DNA of 64,000 nt from Paradesulfitobacterium ferrireducens. GTDB lineage: Bacteria > Bacillota > Desulfitobacteriia > Desulfitobacteriales > Desulfitobacteriaceae. Below the pieces are notes generated by a model. The model worked only from the letters and a program-made list of their open reading frames with translations. It had not been told where the DNA came from and did no database searches. Position numbers and translations under genes: made by a program. The DNA is taken from contig NZ_JAFLRH010000015.1 in assembly GCF_017310645.1 (NCBI RefSeq), positions 103,512 through 167,511 on the forward strand. Reading direction: 5' to 3'. Of this stretch, positions 25,304 through 33,969 are shown one piece after another. Positions within the stretch are counted from its first letter, which is position 1; every line of letters begins with the position of its first letter.

Positions 25304-28300
25304 TTAATTTTTGGTTACGGTAATATCACCTGTTGCCGGAACAGTAACCGTGAATGTCTGGGTCGCAGTGGCAGTACCTTTGGTAATCGTCGCCGTTAGG
25401 GTTGCCGTCAAGCTCGGATCCGAACCGGTCGGTCGGGTCGTCGTGGTAACTGAAGTAGTGACCGTACCATCCCCTTCTGCAACTCCGGTTCCAGCTTTGG
25501 CCCAGGTGATCGTACTGCCACTGGCACCTGTAGCCGGGAGAGCAATCGTGGTAGTAGCTGCTGCAGGATCGGCCGGAGACAAGGTTAATGCCGCCTTATC
25601 CGCCTCTACCGCTGCCGCATTGGCCGCGTTAATTTGATCCTGAACGGCGTCAACTCGATCCTGCAAAGCCGTCTTCGTGGCACCGGCCGGCAAATCATTT
25701 ACCGCGTCTTGGGCCGCATCCACATCCGCTTGTGCCTTGGACTTTTCGGCCTTTTCGACAGCCAGCAGGGCAGCGAGTTCAGTCTCTCCCGCGGTTGTGA
25801 GGTCATCGACATCTTCATTGCTGAAGCTTAAGGCGTAGTTGCCGTCGTCATCCTGGATGCCTGCCAAGTCGGCATCATAGCTGACCACGCTGTCACCGGA
25901 GAAGAGGTCGTCGTCATCGGCCACCAGCAACACTTTGTTGCTTACTCCGTCCAGATCCGGGTCATACAGGTAAGAGTGGTCGAAGATTCCGTCACCGGTT
26001 ACCTTAAAGCCGTTGAAACCATTTTTGGCTACGGCCGTAATAGGCTCGGTAAAGGTGACTACGATGTACATACCGTCATCAGACACTTCCACCGTATCCA
26101 TTTCGGGAGAGATGTCATCCAGGACCACTTCCTTGGCCTTGTCTCCAACGGTTGCGGCTGGTGTCCCCAACACTGATTCGAGCCCTGTTTCGTTTTCGTC
26201 AATCTTCAGGTAAACGGTCCGGTCGTTGTATGTTACACCGTTGACCGTCCCGGTAAAGGTGCCGTCATAGTTGAGATCTTTCGAAAGATTGAATGTGACC
26301 AGGGAAACATCGTCATCTTCATCGATCTCATGCGCTTTGACAGAGAAGGTAATACCGGTATCTATCTCATTGCTGCCGTCCTCAATGACCAAAGATACTC
26401 CCTCGGCATTAACATCATCAAGAATGGTATCAAACTCCACCTCGATTTCATCGGTGGCAATCGCATCAACTTCGGTCACACCGGGGTTGACATCTTCAGT
26501 AGCTTTGACACTGGTGACCGCGATATCTTCGCCATTGATAGTGGTCCAAGCAATAGCCTTGTTGCCTGCAGGATCCTCAACCCCTGCAAAAGAAACATAA
26601 AGTTGATCCCAGGCAGGGCTGCTCACGCCGTCAAGTGTTCCGTCGCTGAGGTCGATCAGAACATAAGTATTGTCGCGTCCGACCTCAATATCATCGCTGT
26701 CATCAAGTCCTTCATAGCCTTTGCCGCCGTTGAAGCTGACCATATAGTTGTCCGGGTCGGCAATTGAGCCGTCACCGCTGGTCGCCATTTCTTCGTTGAA
26801 GATAATGGCAATGGTCTTATCACTCTGGAAGTAGTAAACATCCTCGACTTCAGGCGAGGTTTCATCGGTGACTTCGACAGTGGTGCTATACTCGGCCATT
26901 TCATTTTCCAAAGGAGAAGTATCTTCGATACTATCAATCGTTATTGTATAATCACCACCGAGTAATTTACCCCATATGCCATCCTCATCTTCTTCCTGGG
27001 CTTTGAAAATCACCTCGTCAGTGTCTTCATCATATTCAAAATCATAGAGCTCCAGCTCATCGCCGTCTGCATTTTCCACTTTGTAGTTATCTTCATTTAG
27101 CGCCGACGCTTCGAAAGAGTCGTCACCGTCTACGGTATGATTGACTTCCTCGCTGAAGCTCACGGTAAACTCCGTATAGTCAGAGCCATCATCCGTCTCT
27201 ACACTTTCCACTGTCGGACCGGCGTCATCCAACTCGACAGTGGCCGAGAGTTTGATGATCTCATCGTGGAGCTCGACATCCCAAGAGTCTGTGATCGGGT
27301 CATCCTCTTCGTCCAATTGTTCGATGTAGATGGTCACCTTACCGTCAGGAAGCGGATCTTCGGTAAAGTCGATTGTCCATTCACTCTCCCAGTCTTCCGG
27401 ATCGCATTCCTCCAGATCAAACTCTCCCTCATAGCTGGATGAGGTATGGTAAATATTAATGTTGCCCATATCGTCCACTTTAACCGGCTTATTCCACTTG
27501 ATTACTACTTCAGTTTGGTCAGCGGATAGCACCTCCGCCGTAATCGGGCTGGTATCAGGCACAACCTCAAAATCTTTGACAACATTTTGCAATTTATAGC
27601 CGGCGCCGTCTTCCATTGTTCCTTCTTCATTGAACTCAATAGTGTGCTTGCCGTCCGTGAGATCCGTGCCGAGCTCAAGCTCCACTTGGGGGAGGTTTTC
27701 GACCGGCACGACGTCTGCGACAACATAATCACCGTCGTCAATCACATAGTTATCCGGATCAAACATCCCAATTGGGTCACCATATCCTGATGAAGTGTCC
27801 GGATCCATGGTAATGGGTTCAGAGAAGGTGATCCTCATTCTCTCATACCCCAAAACCTCAACATTAGTTACCTCTGGGATGGCAGTGTCAGACACTGAGA
27901 TATCGCCGATCTCAGTTTCAGGCATTTCCTTGCCATCGAGGTCTTTGACACCTTCGATTGTTAATGAAGCTGTGGTTGGGTTATCAAAGGCCGGGGCGAC
28001 CGTGATAATCACCGTCTTGCCGTCTGTCAGAAGCACTGGGCCGTCGAGGACGTCGTCCCCTTCAAACTCCACGTCATGGACGACATCGATCTCATCGCCG
28101 TCATCTTCCACGGTATAGTTGTTATAATCCTCCGCACTGTCGACGTCAACCGGTTTATTGAAAGTTACAGCAAGTTGCGATATATTGATCGCACTGACTG
28201 ATTCGACAGCCAAATCTTCCGGTGCTTTATATGCGACACTGTCCCTTACCGAATCCGGAACAACACTTGGCCCGCCGAGGGCGATCGTCTGACTGGCAGC

Positions 28301-29185
28301 CGTCATCTTCTCACCGACTCTGGCGGCAGCTTTCACTTCTTTAGTTGTACCCAGCAAAATCGGGGATTTGGTTTGTCCGGCCAGGGATGAGGCTACCAGC
28401 GAGTCAACCAGGTGCGCATCTTCCCCGTTGGCCACGTAAACCTTCTCGTATTGAAGGCTATCCGCAAACTGGGCCATGACTTTGTCGTTGGTTTCAAAAC
28501 GGTCAAGGCCGGCAATCCGCGCGGCACCCGCAACCGCTCCGTCAGCAACCAGGGTCGGTCCGCCGAGCAAGTAGGCCGGAGCTTTGGCATAAGCCGTTTC
28601 TGCCTGCGGCAATTTTCCCGCCGGATCGGCAATCAAGATGGAATAATGATTGGCCGCTGCGTAAGATGCAACCGAAAGGGCATCCGGCAGGGCGCCGTAG
28701 CCAACCACAAACGAACCTTGCGGATTTGTCAGTTTGGCTGCGATTTGCGTGGCCGTATCCACCCGGTCGCTTCCTTTGATGGCAGTGGCAGTGATTCCGC
28801 TGCCATTCAGTTCAGCAACCACTGTTTGATCAATCGCACCCACGACATACGTTTTTTTAACTTTTAATTTCGCCAGCTCGATTTTAGTTTGGCCGTTTAG
28901 TTTGTTGCCTTCCGTTAGTAAAATGGGGGCATTTTCCTGACCGGCGAGCGGAGCCGCTGCCAGGGCATCCACTAAATGCTCATCTTCAGAAGGGGCAATT
29001 ACAGCCGTTTCCGCACTGCTCCAACCCGCATCCGCAATGGCGATTGCCGTCTCAATCCGCGTCAGGCCGGCTAGCCTTGAACTACCGGCACTTGCCGTCG
29101 TTGTTGCAAAAACCTGGATGGGTGCGGTCGATAGCACCATACCGGCCAAAGCCAAAGCAGCAAATACCTTTTTTCTTTTGTTCAT
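25304..29185 (-). CDS. Large cell-wall-binding-repeat surface protein
   Basis: This 1293-residue exported protein has a signal peptide (MNKRKKVFAALALAGMVLST, cleavage near FATTTASAG), then three cell-wall-binding-repeat-2 modules (about residues 38-320, each starting RLAGLTRIETA, KGSDRVDTATQ, IAGLDRFETND), which anchor S-layer-type proteins to wall polymers. The middle (about 330-1120) is a very acidic series of beta-sandwich, Ig-like modules with the recurring phrase VxxVEVxxxxxxxxxFSEPI. The C-terminus has a helical linker (EKAEKSKAQADVDAAQDAVN) and a final Ig-like domain. It is probably an S-layer or adhesin protein. Operator-like sites lie upstream. Confidence 0.85.
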   Translation of the reverse strand: MNKRKKVFAALALAGMVLSTAPIQVFATTTASAGSSRLAGLTRIETAIAIADAGWSSAETAVIAPSEDEHLVDALAAAPLAGQENAPILLTEGNKLNGQTKIELAKLKVKKTYVVGAIDQTVVAELNGSGITATAIKGSDRVDTATQIAAKLTNPQGSFVVGYGALPDALSVASYAAANHYSILIADPAGKLPQAETAYAKAPAYLLGGPTLVADGAVAGAARIAGLDRFETNDKVMAQFADSLQYEKVYVANGEDAHLVDSLVASSLAGQTKSPILLGTTKEVKAAARVGEKMTAASQTIALGGPSVVPDSVRDSVAYKAPEDLAVESVSAINISQLAVTFNKPVDVDSAEDYNNYTVEDDGDEIDVVHDVEFEGDDVLDGPVLLTDGKTVIITVAPAFDNPTTASLTIEGVKDLDGKEMPETEIGDISVSDTAIPEVTNVEVLGYERMRITFSEPITMDPDTSSGYGDPIGMFDPDNYVIDDGDYVVADVVPVENLPQVELELGTDLTDGKHTIEFNEEGTMEDGAGYKLQNVVKDFEVVPDTSPITAEVLSADQTEVVIKWNKPVKVDDMGNINIYHTSSSYEGEFDLEECDPEDWESEWTIDFTEDPLPDGKVTIYIEQLDEEDDPITDSWDVELHDEIIKLSATVELDDAGPTVESVETDDGSDYTEFTVSFSEEVNHTVDGDDSFEASALNEDNYKVENADGDELELYDFEYDEDTDEVIFKAQEEDEDGIWGKLLGGDYTITIDSIEDTSPLENEMAEYSTTVEVTDETSPEVEDVYYFQSDKTIAIIFNEEMATSGDGSIADPDNYMVSFNGGKGYEGLDDSDDIEVGRDNTYVLIDLSDGTLDGVSSPAWDQLYVSFAGVEDPAGNKAIAWTTINGEDIAVTSVKATEDVNPGVTEVDAIATDEIEVEFDTILDDVNAEGVSLVIEDGSNEIDTGITFSVKAHEIDEDDDVSLVTFNLSKDLNYDGTFTGTVNGVTYNDRTVYLKIDENETGLESVLGTPAATVGDKAKEVVLDDISPEMDTVEVSDDGMYIVVTFTEPITAVAKNGFNGFKVTGDGIFDHSYLYDPDLDGVSNKVLLVADDDDLFSGDSVVSYDADLAGIQDDDGNYALSFSNEDVDDLTTAGETELAALLAVEKAEKSKAQADVDAAQDAVNDLPAGATKTALQDRVDAVQDQINAANAAAVEADKAALTLSPADPAAATTTIALPATGASGSTITWAKAGTGVAEGDGTVTTSVTTTTRPTGSDPSLTATLTATITKGTATATQTFTVTVPATGDITVTKN

Positions 29186-29425
29186 GTAATCTTTTCTCCT
29201 CTCAGTAACACTTTTTACCGCTGAACATCCTGTCTCTCGTAAACACTGAGCACCCTGTTTCCCTCGATCACATGTCTAATATCACCGCCTTTATGGGATG
29301 CTGAATCCTTAGAACATTGCGCCCCACTCATCTCGGGAAAAGTGGTTGCGTTTTAGCTCTATAGTGTTAGTGGTCACTTACTAACATTCTAAGTTAAGGT
29401 TAGTCTCTTTGTCAACTCTTTCCGC
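29186..29425. promoter_or_regulatory. Surface-protein promoter region with operator B
   Basis: GTTAGTGGTCACTTACTAAC (29366-29385) has GTTAGT/ACTAAC arms and matches the sites at 24321 and 30086 in length and sequence. It lies 181 bp upstream of the surface-protein start. The surrounding AT-rich stretch should contain the promoter, but I could not fix its hexamers. Confidence 0.55.
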
Positions 29426-30034
29426 TTAGCTTGTCATAATTTTTTCACCACGGCTGGGGCAACATGCTGTGATGATGTCCAGGATTTGCTCCCTCATAAG
29501 CTCCGAGGTTAAATCGATCGTTTCCTCATCATAGTAAGGGGTAAAGGCTATCGTCAGGATTAAGGACATGATCAAATGAATCACGGCCTGAGAAGACTCT
29601 TCATCGATTCCGAATGCGCGCAAATTGCTCTTTAACTGACTGGAGGCATTTTCAAGCGGGTTATATTCCCCGCCCAAATCCGGCTGCAGCTGAGACTCGA
29701 TAATAGCCATGCGCACCAGTTTCCGTTCCTTCTTCGCAAAAGCAATGAGCTCGTTAAAAAACTCCATCAGGGAATATGGCCACCGCCTTCCGGAGTTCAG
29801 GGCTTTTTTCGGAAACCATTCAAATTGGGTTAAGGGACTCACAACAGCTTGGAAGATATCCTGCTTATTGGCAAAGTAGCGAAATAGGGTCATTTCCGAG
29901 ATTCCGGCCTCGCGGGCAATTTGCATGGTTGTCGTTCCGGAGTAGCCATGAAGGATAAACTGCTCCTTCGCCGTCGCAATCACATGCCGTACTCTTTCCT
30001 CTTTATTCCCTCTTTCCGTGTCACTTTTAATCAT
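29426..30034 (-). CDS. TetR/AcrR-family transcriptional regulator, paralog
   Basis: This 202-residue TetR protein is closely related to the one at 23638 across its whole length (GTTTMQIAREAGISEMTLFRY in part: QIAREAGISEMTLFRYF). The frame is open to an ATG at 30085, but the operator-like palindrome begins at 30086 and the ATG at 30034 has an excellent GGAGGGGGAG ribosome site, so the shorter start is right. It lies upstream of, and in the same direction as, the surface-protein gene. The palindromes at 30086 and 29366 suggest that it represses itself and that gene. Confidence 0.87.
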   Translation of the reverse strand: MIKSDTERGNKEERVRHVIATAKEQFILHGYSGTTTMQIAREAGISEMTLFRYFANKQDIFQAVVSPLTQFEWFPKKALNSGRRWPYSLMEFFNELIAFAKKERKLVRMAIIESQLQPDLGGEYNPLENASSQLKSNLRAFGIDEESSQAVIHLIMSLILTIAFTPYYDEETIDLTSELMREQILDIITACCPSRGEKIMTS

Positions 30035-30085
30035 GAACTCCCCCTCCTGCCTCTGGCTTAAATAAGATAATGCATCAAGTATCAT

Positions 30086-30105
30086 GTTTGTGACTACTAA
30101 CTAAC
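30086..30105. promoter_or_regulatory. TetR-type operator C upstream of the TetR paralog
   Basis: GTTTGTGACTACTAACTAAC shares the ends and spacing of the other two sites (one arm changed, GTTTGT for GTTAGT). It lies 52 bp upstream of the chosen TetR start, a normal place for autorepression. Confidence 0.55.
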
Positions 30106-30155
30106 ATTATAGAGGGAGTGTTGTCCGATTTCAAGTTAATATTTTCGCACAAGCT

Positions 30156-30184
30156 AAAAGCCGGAATGTGTTAACATCCCGGCC
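30156..30184 (-). terminator. Intrinsic terminator of the Uma2 gene
   Basis: On the minus strand GGCCGGGATGT pairs with ACATTCCGGC (with one mismatch) and continues into TTTT, about 50 bp after the Uma2 stop. A very similar terminator sequence ends both type I toxin transcripts at 53585 and 54992. Confidence 0.75.
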
Positions 30185-30231
30185 ATTAAAGTCAGCTATT
30201 ACTCAAACAAAAAATTAGCAATGTCTTAGGC

Positions 30232-30807
30232 CTAGGCAAAGACAGGCTCAAGCAAAATCGTCAACCCATCGAGAAGTTCAACCGAAATTTGATCCGGAGT
30301 TGAGTAGACAACCGGTTTCCCGTACTGGTTTTGTTTTAGCTTGAAAATCATTACCGTTTTATCATGCGGATTTACAACCCAATATTCCTTGACACCTGCT
30401 TTTTCATAAAGGCCCAATTTAATACTTAAATCTTTTTTGGCAGTAGCAGGAGAGATCACCTCAACCACCAGGTCCGGCGAGCCCATACAGCCCCGCTCAT
30501 CCACCTTGGCGGGATCACATATCACTGCCAGATCAGGTTGTACGACCTGATTAATCAGGTGATCCGGCAGGTTGGGCTCAGTTAGCCTGACATCGAACGG
30601 AGCCATGTAGACTTTGCACTCTTTCCCGCTTAACCAGTTGGCGAATTGGCGAAACAATTCACCGAGAACCTCCTGATGCCGGGGAGAAGGAGCCGGGGTC
30701 ATGTTATAGGCGACCCCATCAATGATTTCCCAACGCTCTGCTTCCGGCCAGGTAAGATAATCCGCGTAACTGTAACGGGTTTGGAACTCCTCGGAACGTG
30801 GCGGCAT
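30232..30807 (-). CDS. Uma2-family (DUF820) endonuclease-like protein
   Basis: This 191-residue protein belongs to the Uma2/DUF820 family of PD-(D/E)XK-fold proteins. Key parts are YSYADYLTWPEAERWEIIDG, the conserved QPDLAVICDP and GSPDLVVEVISPATAKKDLS, which carry the Asp, Glu and Lys of the nuclease fold, and GLYEKAGVKEYWVVNP. Function is unknown for most members; many are scattered in accessory DNA. ATG 30807 is behind GGAGTAG. It is the last gene of a leftward run starting with the SPFH gene. Confidence 0.88.
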   Translation of the reverse strand: MPPRSEEFQTRYSYADYLTWPEAERWEIIDGVAYNMTPAPSPRHQEVLGELFRQFANWLSGKECKVYMAPFDVRLTEPNLPDHLINQVVQPDLAVICDPAKVDERGCMGSPDLVVEVISPATAKKDLSIKLGLYEKAGVKEYWVVNPHDKTVMIFKLKQNQYGKPVVYSTPDQISVELLDGLTILLEPVFA

Positions 30808-30894
30808 GGCAACTACTCCTTTGCAAAGTCCCCAAATATATTAACCAAAGAATTCATCCTTATTGTACCACAAATTGTCATTTGGCACTATTCT

Positions 30895-31551
30895 TCAAAT
30901 ACTGAAGGCCCCAGCTTGCGCTCCGGCCTGAGCCCCCTGAATCGCCTTATGAATCGCCTGCGTAACCGGCAAGGGCTTGGCGATCTCAGCCATCCGCTTG
31001 CGGGCATCGCGGCGTTCTTCTTTGTCAAAAAGCATCGGAGTCAGCCCGCTGGTATAAACGAGTACAATCAGCATGGTTTGACGCGGGTCGGGCGTTTCCC
31101 CCCGCAGCACGAGCGTACGGATATCGGAGATAAGCCCTTTTCTAGGCCGGTCATCCCGCATGGGATAGCGAATGGTTGGGAAAATCCCCAAGACCCGGTG
31201 TTCCTCACTGTGGATAATCCCTTTATCCACCAACTCCTCAAGCAGAGCCAGCTTCATGGGTTTGATGCGCCGCCCCAGCTTGCTGACCCAATAATCCCCC
31301 GCTCTTACCTTCTTCGAGGAATCAATAGACTGCAATATCTCGTCAAGCAGCGGCAGGCCCGTAAGTGTCCGGTCGAGCACCTCGAGGCGTTTAGGCTCGA
31401 GTGCAAGACGCTTGCGCAGCATAAGTTCCATGATTAAAGCTCCCGCTAAAAGATAAGGCAGTTTGTACGAGACCGTCCAGTTGAAGGTGCCTTTCTCATC
31501 GTTTAATGCCAAGAGAAGTATTTCTTCAGGCAGACTCAGCACCACGTTCAT
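30895..31551 (-). CDS. GPP34 (GOLPH3-like) domain protein
   Basis: This protein of about 218 residues is a bacterial member of the GPP34 family, related to the eukaryotic Golgi phosphoprotein GOLPH3. Visible family parts are LSLPEEILLLALNDEKG, the hydrophobic hairpin LPYLLAGALIMELMLRKRL and VLVYTSGLTPMLFDKEERR. GOLPH3 binds phosphoinositide membranes; the bacterial proteins are poorly characterised. A membrane-associated role is plausible since it sits in the same run as an SPFH protein. The tail is a short QAGAQAGA repeat. The ATG at 31551 and a GTG one codon earlier are both possible. Confidence 0.8.
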   Translation of the reverse strand: MNVVLSLPEEILLLALNDEKGTFNWTVSYKLPYLLAGALIMELMLRKRLALEPKRLEVLDRTLTGLPLLDEILQSIDSSKKVRAGDYWVSKLGRRIKPMKLALLEELVDKGIIHSEEHRVLGIFPTIRYPMRDDRPRKGLISDIRTLVLRGETPDPRQTMLIVLVYTSGLTPMLFDKEERRDARKRMAEIAKPLPVTQAIHKAIQGAQAGAQAGAFSI

Positions 31552-31641
31552 CACCGCCCTTCCTTTTCTTTCTTCTTTCTTCTTACTTTTTCTTCTTGCC
31601 CAGTATTCCTTCTAATCTTCCCTCTACGTTTCCCTCTGCTT

Positions 31642-31854
31642 CTATTCACTGTCCGAAGTACCTTGTTCCTCCCTCAGATCGTCAGCGGAGCGGGTTTCAT
31701 CTCCTTCCCGCAGGCGTCCCGTCCGCCGCACGGCCTCGCGCAGCAGGAACTCGATATGGGCATTGACACTGCGAAACTCATCTCCCGCCCAGCGCTCCAA
31801 CGCTTGGTAAAGCTTCGGATCAAGGCGCAAGGGAAACTGCTTTTTACTTGCCAT
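31642..31854 (-). CDS. Arc/ribbon-helix-helix-type small protein
   Basis: This 70-residue protein begins MASKKQFPLRLDPKLYQALE, the beta-strand and first helix of a ribbon-helix-helix (Arc-like) fold, followed by SVNAHIEFLLREAVRR. Such proteins bind DNA as dimers. The frame is open further upstream (31884), but the ATG at 31854 starts exactly at the fold. The acidic C-terminal tail has no recognisable feature. It lies between the SPFH and GPP34 genes, a neighbourhood seen with SPFH proteins in other Firmicutes. Confidence 0.7.
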   Translation of the reverse strand: MASKKQFPLRLDPKLYQALERWAGDEFRSVNAHIEFLLREAVRRTGRLREGDETRSADDLREEQGTSDSE

Positions 31855-31900
31855 CAGTACATCCACACCATTCGCATTCCCCACAAATTAGTATATTCTT

Positions 31901-31958
<58 letters not shown>

Positions 31959-31967
31959 TACTAACCC

Positions 31968-32807
31968 CTAGTACACTGTCCCCGTATTAATCACGGGCTG
32001 GGCTGAGCGGTCGGAGACAATCGCTACCAGCAGATTGTTAATCATAGCGGCTTTCCGTTCTTCATCCAGCTTGACCACATTTCCCTTTTCCAGACTTTCA
32101 ATCGCCATTTGCACCATCCCCATGGCCCCATCCACAATGATTTGGCGGGCGGCTAAAATTGCATTGGCTTGCTGGCGCTGAAGCATCGCTCCGGCAATCT
32201 CCGTGGAATAAGCGAGATGCGTGAGCCTAGCCTCAGAAACTTCTACTCCTGCCAGGGCAAGGCGCTGCTGCAATTCCGAGGCCAGTTCCTTGGCGACTTC
32301 TTCCGCATTTCCACGCAGGGAATAACCTTCCTGCTCAAACAGATCATAGGGGTACTTGCTCGCCACATGGCGAAGCGCGGTCTCGCTTTGAATTTCAACG
32401 AACTGCTCATATTTATCCACATCGAAAATCGCCTTGGCTGTATCCACCACTTTAAATACCACCACCGCCGCAATCTCAATCGGATTTCCTTCAACATCGT
32501 TTACTTTCAAGGTCTTGCTGTTAAAGTTGCGCACCCGGAGCGATACCCCTTTGCGCGTAGAAAAAGGCACCGTCAGCCACATCCCCGGTTCACGCAGGGT
32601 GCCGATATAGCTCCCGAAAAAAACCACCACAAACGCTTTATTGGGCTGCACCACTTTGATCCCGGTCAGAAGAATGAACCCCAGTACCAAGGGCAGTATG
32701 CCCCATAAGTTAAGTTTAAGCAGAAGCAGCGTGCCCGAGACAAAGAAGGCAAGCACAAGGATTAAAGCAAGAAAACCGTTTACAGCCCATGCTTTTTGCT
32801 CTTTCAT
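31968..32807 (-). CDS. SPFH/band-7 domain membrane protein
   Basis: This 279-residue protein has two N-terminal hydrophobic segments (FLALILVLAFFVSGTLLLL and LWGILPLVLGFILLTGI) and a band-7/SPFH domain (about residues 60-230; GMWLTVPFSTRKGVSLRVRN, VVVFKVVDTAKAIFDVDKYE). SPFH proteins scaffold membrane microdomains or stabilise membrane proteins. It is the first gene of the leftward run with the Arc-like, GPP34 and Uma2 genes. A GGAGGG ribosome site precedes the ATG. Confidence 0.88.
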   Translation of the reverse strand: MKEQKAWAVNGFLALILVLAFFVSGTLLLLKLNLWGILPLVLGFILLTGIKVVQPNKAFVVVFFGSYIGTLREPGMWLTVPFSTRKGVSLRVRNFNSKTLKVNDVEGNPIEIAAVVVFKVVDTAKAIFDVDKYEQFVEIQSETALRHVASKYPYDLFEQEGYSLRGNAEEVAKELASELQQRLALAGVEVSEARLTHLAYSTEIAGAMLQRQQANAILAARQIIVDGAMGMVQMAIESLEKGNVVKLDEERKAAMINNLLVAIVSDRSAQPVINTGTVY

Positions 32808-32887
32808 AGATAGTAAACCCTCCTTATTTTTGATGAAAAAATATGATGCAAATTAGAAGCCGACTTTTAATACACTTTTGATATTTA

Positions 32888-32910
32888 TATGATATCATTG
32901 TTATATCATA
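32888..32910. promoter_or_regulatory. AT-rich inverted repeat upstream of the SPFH gene
   Basis: TATGATAT and ATATCATA form 8-bp arms around a 7-bp centre, 81 bp upstream of the SPFH start in AT-rich promoter DNA. It could be a regulator site; no regulator is identified. Confidence 0.35.
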
Positions 32911-32991
32911 ATGTAAACAGAAAAACCCGGGTAATTAATCATCCCGAGTTATATATGCAAATTCGTATTTATTTTTATTTAGCATGAGTGG

Positions 32992-33285
32992 TTACTTAAA
33001 TAATTCCGCAGGTTCTTCCACATCAGGACAAGTTCTGTAAAGCTCCAAGGGGTCTAAATCTAAGCATTCTGACTCATTATAATTGCCTTTCAAGTCCCAG
33101 GCCAAGGTGTTATTTAGAACCCTACATGTTTTTAAGAACTTTTCCTTATCTCTAAGGGGTCCAAAAACACCTTTACCTATCAATTCTTTGGCATCAAATA
33201 ACTTAACACGCCCATCATCAAAGTAAACATAAACCTGATAATCCTCAGTAGGGATAACCTGGATAACCTCAGGATAATATTCCAT
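32992..33285 (-). CDS. DUF2442-family protein, partner of DUF4160
   Basis: This 97-residue protein matches the DUF2442 pattern: YPEVIQVIPTEDYQVYVYFDDG, KLFDAKEL and the late NTLAWDLKGNYNE followed by LDPLELY. The family is usually paired with DUF4160 and has been proposed to form toxin-antitoxin-like pairs. The ATG at 33285 is behind GGGGTGAAAA. It follows the DUF4160 gene by 13 nt. A second copy of the pair lies at 55594-56124. Confidence 0.8.
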   Translation of the reverse strand: MEYYPEVIQVIPTEDYQVYVYFDDGRVKLFDAKELIGKGVFGPLRDKEKFLKTCRVLNNTLAWDLKGNYNESECLDLDPLELYRTCPDVEEPAELFK

Positions 33286-33298
33286 ACTTTTTTCACCC

Positions 33299-33559
33299 CT
33301 ATACAAGTGGCGCAATTTTATTTAATGGTTCTAATGCTCTTGCTAATTCCCAGTTCTGCATAAGCTCATCTCGGTGGATTTCAGTCCATGCCAGAACAAG
33401 CCTCAGCTGTCGTTTTGGCAGTCCACCTTCGAGCACTCTACCATGAATAATATCAATTAAAACATGGTTTCCGTTATACTCTGCATGGAAATGCGGCGGA
33501 ACATGATCCTTCCAATTCATAGTAATTCTTATTCCGTAAAACAAACTTATCTCCGGCAT
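33299..33559 (-). CDS. DUF4160-family protein
   Basis: This 86-residue protein starts MPEISLFYGIRITMNWKDHV and has the family core PPHFHAEYNG with LPKRQLRLVLAWTEIHRDEL and the ending NWELAR. DUF4160 proteins occur beside DUF2442 proteins and lack an established activity. I moved the start from 33634 to the ATG at 33559 because GGGGGTGGGG lies just in front and the family starts there. It is upstream of, and probably co-transcribed with, the DUF2442 gene. Confidence 0.82.
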   Translation of the reverse strand: MPEISLFYGIRITMNWKDHVPPHFHAEYNGNHVLIDIIHGRVLEGGLPKRQLRLVLAWTEIHRDELMQNWELARALEPLNKIAPLV

Positions 33560-33969
33560 CGCCCCACCCCCAGATTGTTTTGCATACATATTATACCATT
33601 GGCGATGCGTGGAGTCACGTAAGAAAATCCTCACAGGGATTAAAACTCGCTGCTACATGGATTTTAGGCAAAGTCTTCCTGAATCGCTTCTTGACATGAT
33701 TTTGGGGGAAATTTCTGGATGACGTATTCTTTACCTGTGAATACGAATCGCAGAAGGCTCTCTTAACAAACGCAATGCTATTCTAGCCCAAACAGTTCGT
33801 CTCTTGTTTCCAGGAAAAATGAAATTTGGTATAAACCGATCACCGCTAAATTTCATCCGTTATTAGACTCCTAATCCAGTTAAGGCTTCGATGACAACAA
33901 TCTAGCTTAATCATCATCTCTAAAGGATTATTTCCGTCCGGACTCCTTTTAATAAGGTAATTTATCCTT
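33560..33969. other. Gene-free gap with a possible remnant frame
   Basis: No intact gene is seen. A 41-codon frame on the minus strand (33731-33856) encodes KFSGDRFIPNFIFPG followed by a basic stretch (NKRRTVWARIALRLLREP), which looks like a fragment of a glycan-cluster protein left after a deletion. Near 33620-33645 there is one CRISPR-repeat-like piece (GTTTTAATCCCTGTGAGGAT on the minus strand), but only one copy. Confidence 0.35.

Noticed and set aside
33615..33650. CRISPR-repeat-like sequence
   Set aside because: The minus strand reads like a degenerate CRISPR repeat, but there is one copy only and no cas gene nearby.
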